DNA of 64,000 nucleotides from positions 2,272,001-2,336,000 of the forward strand of contig OY754466.1 in NCBI GenBank assembly GCA_963575645.1, in the 5' to 3' direction. The translations under genes were made by a program, and so were the position numbers. Positions within the stretch are counted from its first letter, which is position 1. Every line of letters starts with the position of its first letter. The notes under the pieces were generated by a model. It made no database searches and was not told the DNA's origin. It worked only from the letters and a program-made list of their open reading frames with translations. Positions 57,903 through 64,000 of the stretch are shown one piece after another. This DNA comes from Xanthostigma xanthostigma. Taxonomy: Eukaryota; Arthropoda; Insecta; Raphidioptera; Raphidiidae.

Positions 57903-58513
57903 ACTGTAGTTACAGTGCTGGCATATTATACTACAGTAATAAACTACTTGCTGTAGTCCAAACGAAGGTTACAAACAAACAAACATACATACATACAAAC
58001 TTGCAAGTGAAGTTAATATAAAGCGTGTAATAAGCACAGCCGCGAAAGAAACATATGGAAAATAGAATGTCGCTCCTGTGCTTTTAGGTATAGAACGATT
58101 CGATGTATTCCTGGAACAACTTAGCTTGCTATACTTGTATTATGCAAGGACCGTATTTATGTAAATTCTCGTCTCCTTAAGTCTATAGTTATATACGTAT
58201 ATATTATGTTTATAGACTAAGTTCAGACTTTAGATCGAGTGAAGTACAGGTCCAGACACCGCCTACGCGACGCTACAAATGTATCGCACATTAAACATAA
58301 CATTGCCTGACGCTTTATTGAATAGATTTACATAATTCTCATCAAGTTGGTAAACGGTAATAGACATTTAACAACCAAATTAATTGAGGTCCGTAATATT
58401 GATTCGCTTAAATTATACTTCATCGGCGTAATTTAGTGCAATTCTGCTTTTAAAACATTTACATAGGTCTAATATTCTAAAAGCTTCGGCATGCTTCTGT
58501 GCGGGATAACAAT
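57903..58513. other. no gene seen
   Basis: Unassigned. Confidence 0.4.
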
Positions 58514-58868
58514 GCGCGTATTGTTGTCTACACGACTCCGACAACAATGCAAGTATTGTCTACACGGCTCCGACAACAATGCAAGTATTGTCTACACGGC
58601 TCCGACAACAATGCAAGTATTGTCTACACGGCTCCGACAACAATGCAAGTATTGTCTACACGGCTCCGACAACAATGCAAGTATTGTCTACACGGCTCCG
58701 ACAACAATGCAAATATTGTCTACACGGCTCCGACAATATTGCGAGTATTGTCTACACGGCTCCGACAACAATGCAAGTATTGTCTACACGGCTCCGACAA
58801 TATTGCGAGTATTGTCTACACGGCTCCGACAACAAAGCGAGTATTGTCTACGCGGTTCTGACAACAAT
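58514..58868 (+). repeat. 32-bp minisatellite, ~11 units
   Basis: Unit with the motif CTACACGGCTCCGACAACAA followed by TGCAAGTATTGT; variant units have AATATTGCGAG. Because 32 is not a multiple of three and no frame contains a stop, all three forward frames stay open, producing three overlapping 110-176-residue frames that I regard as artefacts. No unique spacers, so not CRISPR. Confidence 0.95.
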
Positions 58869-59526
58869 GCACTGCCGCCGCCTCCAGTGGCGTCTTGTTA
58901 CAATATTTTAAACCACTTCGATTTTATCTGTCATTCTGTTCGGTCGGACTTTTTAAAGCATTTTAGTGGAAAAATGCACGCTGTCTTCGTTTCCGCTACT
59001 TTTCACACATTTTTTAATTAAAAAACATTTTTTAAACTTAATGGTTTAACAAAAAATTATGCAATAAAACTTATGTATAAACTTTAAATACTTTTTTCAT
59101 TTGTTTTCTGTAACAATCGTGCTTCCGGGCAGCGAATGCAATTTGTTTCTGAAAGACTGAAGGCACATTATCACTGAAATTCTCTATTTACTTATCCCTA
59201 AAATATCTGGAACAGATAAATGTTCCGCAGTGAAACAGTAATGCAGGGGTGCCCAACTTGTCGATCGTCATTTGCTTTTGGGATTTTTTTAAATGCAGAA
59301 AGTAAGGTAGGGTCGTTTTATAACCCGAAGGAAACAAGTACGAATCGAAGTACAGAACCAAATTTTTTAAAAACAATCTTGTATTAAAATGTACTAAAGT
59401 CAAGGAAAAAAAAAACAATCAAGCAAATAACATTATTTTATCATTATTGACCTGACCTAAAAACTGTTTCGCGGGAACTTGAAATTATGATTTTCTTTAT
59501 GAACATATCTCGTGACAAGCTTGTAA
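58869..59526. other. no gene; possible hAT end at 59243
   Basis: CAGGGGTGCCCAACTTG near 59243 has the look of a hAT terminus; no partner found. Confidence 0.35.
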
Positions 59527-60228
59527 TTAAGGAGGTTGAGGCGTTAAACGAAGATAATGAAAAAAAACTGAAATAAAGTTTTTTTAATAGATTTTTTATG
59601 ACATTTTATGTAAAAAATCTAAAATCATTAGGAGATTTATAGCGTTAAAAATTAAAAAAACTTTAACATGTAGTCTTATGGAAAATATGTCAACCTAGCA
59701 TGCAAACGGTACTTTTTAATTTTTTGCAAATAACCAAATAATGTCCGCAATTCCGAAAACTAACTGGGCAAAGCATCGATGTCTTACAAATATTTTAATA
59801 ATTTAATTAGATGACTTTTAATCAATAAAAAAAATTATTAAACCTTAGCAATTTTTGATTATGGACTTTTATTCTTGACAATTTTAACAATTTTGAGTAA
59901 ATTTTCAACTTTTTAATGATTTAATTTTAATTTCCATTACTTTTAATTTCTTTTTTTAATTATTTACTGCAAAAAATATGTAAAATACGATATTTACATA
60001 AATTTATTTTTCCTAACCTAACTTTGTACAAAAAATTAAAAAGTTAGTCCATTAAGTAAAATACTAAAATAATTAGTTAATAATAAAAAAAATGATTTAT
60101 TTATGCCTTTATGACAATAATTTATTGGTATCATTCGACTTATAACCTTTTGTAAAAATGTATTCTGAAAAAGTTCCGATTTAGAATTCGAATTACTTTT
60201 GATTGGGACTGTAACGCATCAACCTCCT
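59527..60228 (+). mobile_element. AT-rich inverted-repeat element, family N, copy 1
   Basis: About 700 bp with ends GGAGGTTGAGGCGTTA and, reversed, GGAGGTTGATGCGTTA. The second copy, inverted, is at 61364-62040. Very AT-rich interior without coding capacity. Superfamily unknown. Confidence 0.78.
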
Positions 60229-60989
60229 TTACTGAAGGCCCGTTTTTAAAAAAGTTTGTACTTGAAAGATTTGACAGACAAACGTGTGTGGTTGAATATA
60301 AAAGCTTGTAAAAATGTTAGACACTCCTTTTGCAATGTATAAGTTGGAACATAAAAAGAGATGAATCTAAAAAATACATATAAACTGGACAAGGTTGCTA
60401 ACAAAAATTCAATTTCACAGAAAATTGAGCCTTGTGTAAAAGGGGCGAAAGATCGTTTTATTTAAGTGGTCGCGCGACTTTGAATGGCCAGCGATGCGGT
60501 GCAGCCTGCACTGCAGGAGCCAGTACCTCATCCCGGTTCCCGTTTCGTCCCTTCGCACGTCTGTTCCCGACTTCAAGAGATGGGGAGTTGGCAAGAGGAC
60601 GCTGGAATAGAAAAGACAGGTGCAGGAGCAGCAGACGGGGACGACATCTGTCGGAGGCTCATGTGTCGTTTGGCGCAAACTACCCAAGTGTCTATCGTGT
60701 TGCCAACCTGATAGTCTTGTTACTGTTTAAAGCTACGAATACCTACCAACAAAATAATAACAAAAACACTAAGTAAGGGTAGCGCCAAACTTGTAAGAAA
60801 TGCAAATACTATTGAATCTTTGATTAACGTCTGAATAGAACTCTTCAAATAAATACAATTATGTAAGTAGTGAAATATTGATTCATAATTTTATTATTTT
60901 AATGTCAATATATAGTCGATAATTTTATTTATTTGAACAAATAAGTACTTTTAACAAAAATATTAGGAGCACTGTGGTTTGAATCTAAT
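60229..60989. other. GC-rich island of unknown origin at 60430-60720
   Basis: About 290 bp markedly richer in G+C than its surroundings, open for 75-114 codons in three overlapping frames on both strands. No frame gives a recognisable domain. It could be a captured exon piece or retroelement part. 60810-60930 is another Penelope-like tail fragment. Confidence 0.4.
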
Positions 60990-61164
60990 AAAAAATAGAG
61001 AATAGTTACTTCTTACCACAACAAGTTTATTAGTGGATGTACATTTCGAGAGCTATGCTCTCATCTTTTAGTTTAGTGTATTGCTGAAGATGAGAGCATA
61101 GCTCTCGAAATGTACATCCACTAATAAACTTGTTGTGGTAAGAAGTAACTATTCTCTATTTTTT
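60990..61164. mobile_element. foldback with the clearest hammerhead-like motif
   Basis: 78-bp perfect or near-perfect arms (60990-61067, 61087-61164). At 61084-61110 on the plus strand: CTGAAGA, one base, the stem GAGAGC-ATA-GCTCTC, then GAAA. The sequence before CTGAAGA (TTTAGTG) can pair with CACTAA downstream, as helix I would in a type I hammerhead. Confidence 0.85.
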
Positions 61165-61363
61165 ATAAGTACTTTTACTTCATTGACTAGCATAGAATAT
61201 TTGAAACACAAATACTCCTGAAGTATTTGAAATATAAATACAAATACTTTTGTGTTATATTTATAAAAATAATCTGCCTGATCTATCAGCAAGTACACAA
61301 GCTCAACTAATTAAAAAAAATATTCTAAAGCAAGATTTATATTTGTAAAAAATATTTAATTTT

Positions 61364-62040
61364 AAGGAGGTTGATGCGTTACAGTCCCAATCAAAAGTAA
61401 GTCGAATTCTAAATGGGAACTTTTCCATAATAAATTTTACAAAAGGTTATAAGTCGATGATACCAATAAATTATTGTCATAAAGGCATAAATAATTTTTT
61501 TTTTTAATATTAATTATTTCAGTATTTTACTTAGTGGACTAGCTTTTGAATTTTTTGTACAAAGTTGGGTTAGAAAAAATAAATTTATGTAATTATCTGT
61601 ATTTTACATATTTTTTGCAGTAAATAATTGAAAAAAGGAATTAGAAGTAATAAAAATTAAAATTAAATCATTAAAAAGTTGAAGATTCAGTTAAAATTGT
61701 CAAGAATAAAAGTCCATAATCAAAAAGTGCTAAGGTTTAATAAATTTTTTTTATTGATTAAAAGTCTCCTAATTAAATTGAAAAAAATATTAAAATATGC
61801 ATAAGACATCGATGCTTTACATAGTTTTCGGAACTGCTGACATTATTTGGTTATTTGCAAAAAATTAAAATGTACCTACCGTTTGCATGCTAGGTTGACA
61901 TATTTTCCATAAGACATGTAAAAGTTTTTTTTTAATTTTTAACTTTATAAATCTCCCAATGATTTTGGATTTTTTACAGAAAATTTTGTCATAAAAAATC
62001 TATTAAAAAAACTTTCATTTCATTATCTTCGTAAAACGGG
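61364..62040 (-). mobile_element. family N, copy 2
   Basis: Reverse-complement relative of 59527-60228 starting GGAGGTTGATGCGTTACAG; its right end is truncated after CATTATCTTCG. Confidence 0.75.
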
Positions 62041-62196
62041 TATTTATTTATATACAAATACTTGCTTAGTTAAACAATTATTCTGAAGCAAGCATATACT
62101 TGTAGAAAATACTCAATTTAAGGGTATTTAAATACAAATAACAAATTCAAATAAATAAAATTGTCGACCAATTTTTTTCAGACTATATATTGACAC

Positions 62197-62260
62197 AAAA
62201 AATAAAATTATAAATCAATATTACGTCATCTTTTGTAATATTGATTTATAATTTTATTTT
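62197..62260. repeat. hairpin, ~25-bp arms
   Basis: AATAAAATTATAAATCAATA and its complement flank a 10-base loop, directly adjoining the family A copy that follows. Confidence 0.85.
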
Positions 62261-62512
62261 TGACATGATAACGTCTTATAAATTGATGAAACACCGGCTG
62301 CACGCACGAAAAAGTGTCACGTTCCGCCTGAGCCTGAGCGTGCAAGCGAGAGCGCGGTATAAGCGATAGAGAGGCACGATCGGCCCAAGCGTCGGCTTGT
62401 ACGCATTTCTCTCTCTTCTCGCGTGACGTCAGAGTGTCCATCAATGTTTCTTTATGACATTATCACGTAAAACTATCGTCCGTAAACCGACTTTACAGAC
62501 AACCAATTTTTT
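62256..62512 (-). mobile_element. family A element, copy 9
   Basis: 257 bp with both family ends; the interior resembles copy 1 (GCAAGCGAGAGCGCGGTATA) with the central part deleted. Confidence 0.8.
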
Positions 62513-62877
62513 GTTACAATATTATGATCCTCATCCCCACACTACTATCCAACGGAACAAGGCAACCTTTGTAATCAACTAACCAAGCCATGTACCGTTT
62601 AAAATGTAGATTCGAGTTGTATGTTAAATCCTTTGTACTGTTCTCACAAAATTGTTCTAAAATAGTTGTTTTGTTGAGCGGTCTTAGTAGAATGGCACTA
62701 CGGAGCTCTATAGAACTGTGTATGTCGCCTACTTGCCAGGAACTACGAGATTTCCAACAGTAATCTCAAAAAATACCTCCATTCAATCTCGACTCAATGG
62801 GGCACAAAACACATTGTGTGCTAGTTCACTCTGACGCCTTTTTTCAGTAGCGTCCGTTTCACAATTAATAAACAGTA
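62513..62877. other. no gene seen
   Basis: Unassigned. Confidence 0.4.
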
Positions 62878-63434
62878 TAGTCTAAGAGCCGAACCTAAAT
62901 CGACCTTCACCGAGCTGATAATAGAGTGAAACATATTTTATCATGAATTTAGTATATTAGAAAATATATTAAGAATGGGTTTGCTAAAAAAATTCTGGAC
63001 AGACTATTTTTAATTATTTTTAAAAAAATGATTTTTTATTAAATGTTGCAACATCAAGATAATAAGAAAATTTTGTCCTGACTTGAAGTATAAAACGTAT
63101 AGAATGTGCAGTCGTTGGGTTGTCTATTATTTACATGGGCGAGCTACTGGGTTGTCAGGTATAAAACAGGTATGTCGATGCAAGTTACTTTCACTTGATT
63201 GGATAATAGACAAAATTTTATATCATCATAAGCGCTGTTTTATTGAGAACACGTTGATATAGGATTGTTTGCGAAAAATTCGGTCCTAATAGGGATTTGC
63301 GAATTTTAAAGACTTTGACGCACGTGGAAGTGTGTGACAGAGATATCCGAGGTGAGTAACTGAGTAATAATAAAGGACCCAACAAAGCACCCTGAATATT
63401 AGAAAGTGCTCGGTATGTAAACTTTCTAATATTC
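62878..63434 (+). repeat. right member of the window-spanning inverted pair
   Basis: Inverted copy of 3776-4355, from TAGTCTAAGAGCCGAACC to the terminal hairpin at 63391-63434. It lacks about 19 bp next to the hairpin that the left copy has. Its hairpin loop is inverted relative to the left copy. Confidence 0.78.
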
Positions 63435-64000
63435 GAATTTTTTAGTGTTTACTGTCCGATTTTTGTTTTTTTAAAAATGTGTCATTAGAACATTTCTGCG
63501 AATTGTATTGAAGTTTTTCCTGTGTAATAAAACAAAAAGAACTCGTTTTAAACTAGGTTTGTTGTACGATTGAGTTGAACACAGCGGTATAGCAAACAAT
63601 TTCCAACTGATAAAAAATTAAATTAAAGTGCCAAACAAGTTTAATGTTGCAGTAATGTGTATTTGTTCACACATTATCGACGTTCGCGACTGCAGAGCCA
63701 CACGGCAATGAAAGGAAAGCAAGTTCACCTGAGTGAACCCTTTAAAAGACATCTGAGACATTGTGGCGTGCAGTTTTTTTATGACAATAAAAAGAGATCA
63801 ACAATTTGCTTTTTGTTGCGGTGAAAAATGTGACTCTCGCGCGTTAAAAGTGAAACTTCTTTGGTAGCTTTTCTTTAGTTGTTTCTTTTACTTCAGCGAA
63901 AAATAGACTACTAACTGCCCCCGCGTTCACTGAAGGGTTGCGCAAGTTCTGCCACTGCACCGTAGGTGAATACATAGAACTGACTTTTCTAGTAAAACTA
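63435..64000. other. no gene seen
   Basis: Unassigned apart from the 23-bp repeat at 63839-63861 shared with 48-70. Confidence 0.4.

Noticed and set aside
58514-58868. Possible CRISPR array
   Set aside because: Units are contiguous tandem repeats without unique spacers, and the genome is eukaryotic.
58491-59021. 176-residue forward open frame, the longest in the window
   Set aside because: It is a translation of the 32-bp minisatellite followed by unrelated sequence; the other two frames are equally open.
3776-63434. A single giant transposon or integrated virus spanning the window
   Set aside because: No replication, capsid, integrase or other cargo genes lie between the inverted copies; the interior is ordinary nested repeats and host cadherin exons.

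Overview
The window reads as nuclear DNA of a moth or butterfly (Lepidoptera). It is AT-rich and gene-poor, and it is packed with families typical of that order: Helitrons ending in hairpin + CTAG, hAT, Tc1/mariner/pogo and TTAA-type miniature elements, foldbacks and tRNA-derived repeats. There are no bacterial, plasmid, phage or CRISPR features. Nearly all long open frames are translations of repeats.

The only host coding sequence I can support lies on the minus strand. A 107-bp exon at 17678-17784 has canonical splice sites and encodes a cadherin-repeat segment that reads like Fat/Fat-like (kugelei-type) protocadherins. A 58-bp candidate exon at 57048-57105, also with good splice sites, ends in the phase that 17678-17784 requires. 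If both are right, the window is an internal slice of one large Fat-like cadherin gene. It would hold a ~39-kb intron (17785-57047), at least 17.7 kb of the next intron, and at least 6.9 kb of the previous one. No other exon was recognised.

Left part (1-17.6 kb): four copies of unclassified family A; the left member of a 0.58-kb inverted pair whose partner is near the right edge; a tRNA-headed SINE; Helitrons; a Tc1-like miniature element; a non-LTR retrotransposon tail; a four-unit minisatellite; a decayed pogo-like transposon; a hAT-type miniature element; and an AT satellite close to the exon.

Middle (17.8-57 kb, the putative intron): nested hAT elements with exact 8-bp target duplications; several foldbacks, some with a hammerhead-like core (CTGAAGA, stem, GAAA) of the kind known from Penelope-like retroelements; six copies (window total) of one Helitron family; three Helitrons of another family carrying a tRNA-Lys-derived block; a second pogo-like remnant with a recognisable transposase fragment; and a TTAA-type foldback inserted into one arm of another foldback, whose other arm preserves the empty site.

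Right part (57-64 kb): a foldback, a tRNA-like remnant, a 32-bp minisatellite open in all three forward frames, an inverted pair of ~0.7-kb elements, a foldback with the clearest hammerhead-like motif, and the right member of the window-spanning inverted pair.

The elements do not form a pathway. They are layers of insertions in long introns, so the interest lies in insertion history, the ribozyme-like motifs and the size of the intron. All family assignments come from reading the sequence; no database search was run.
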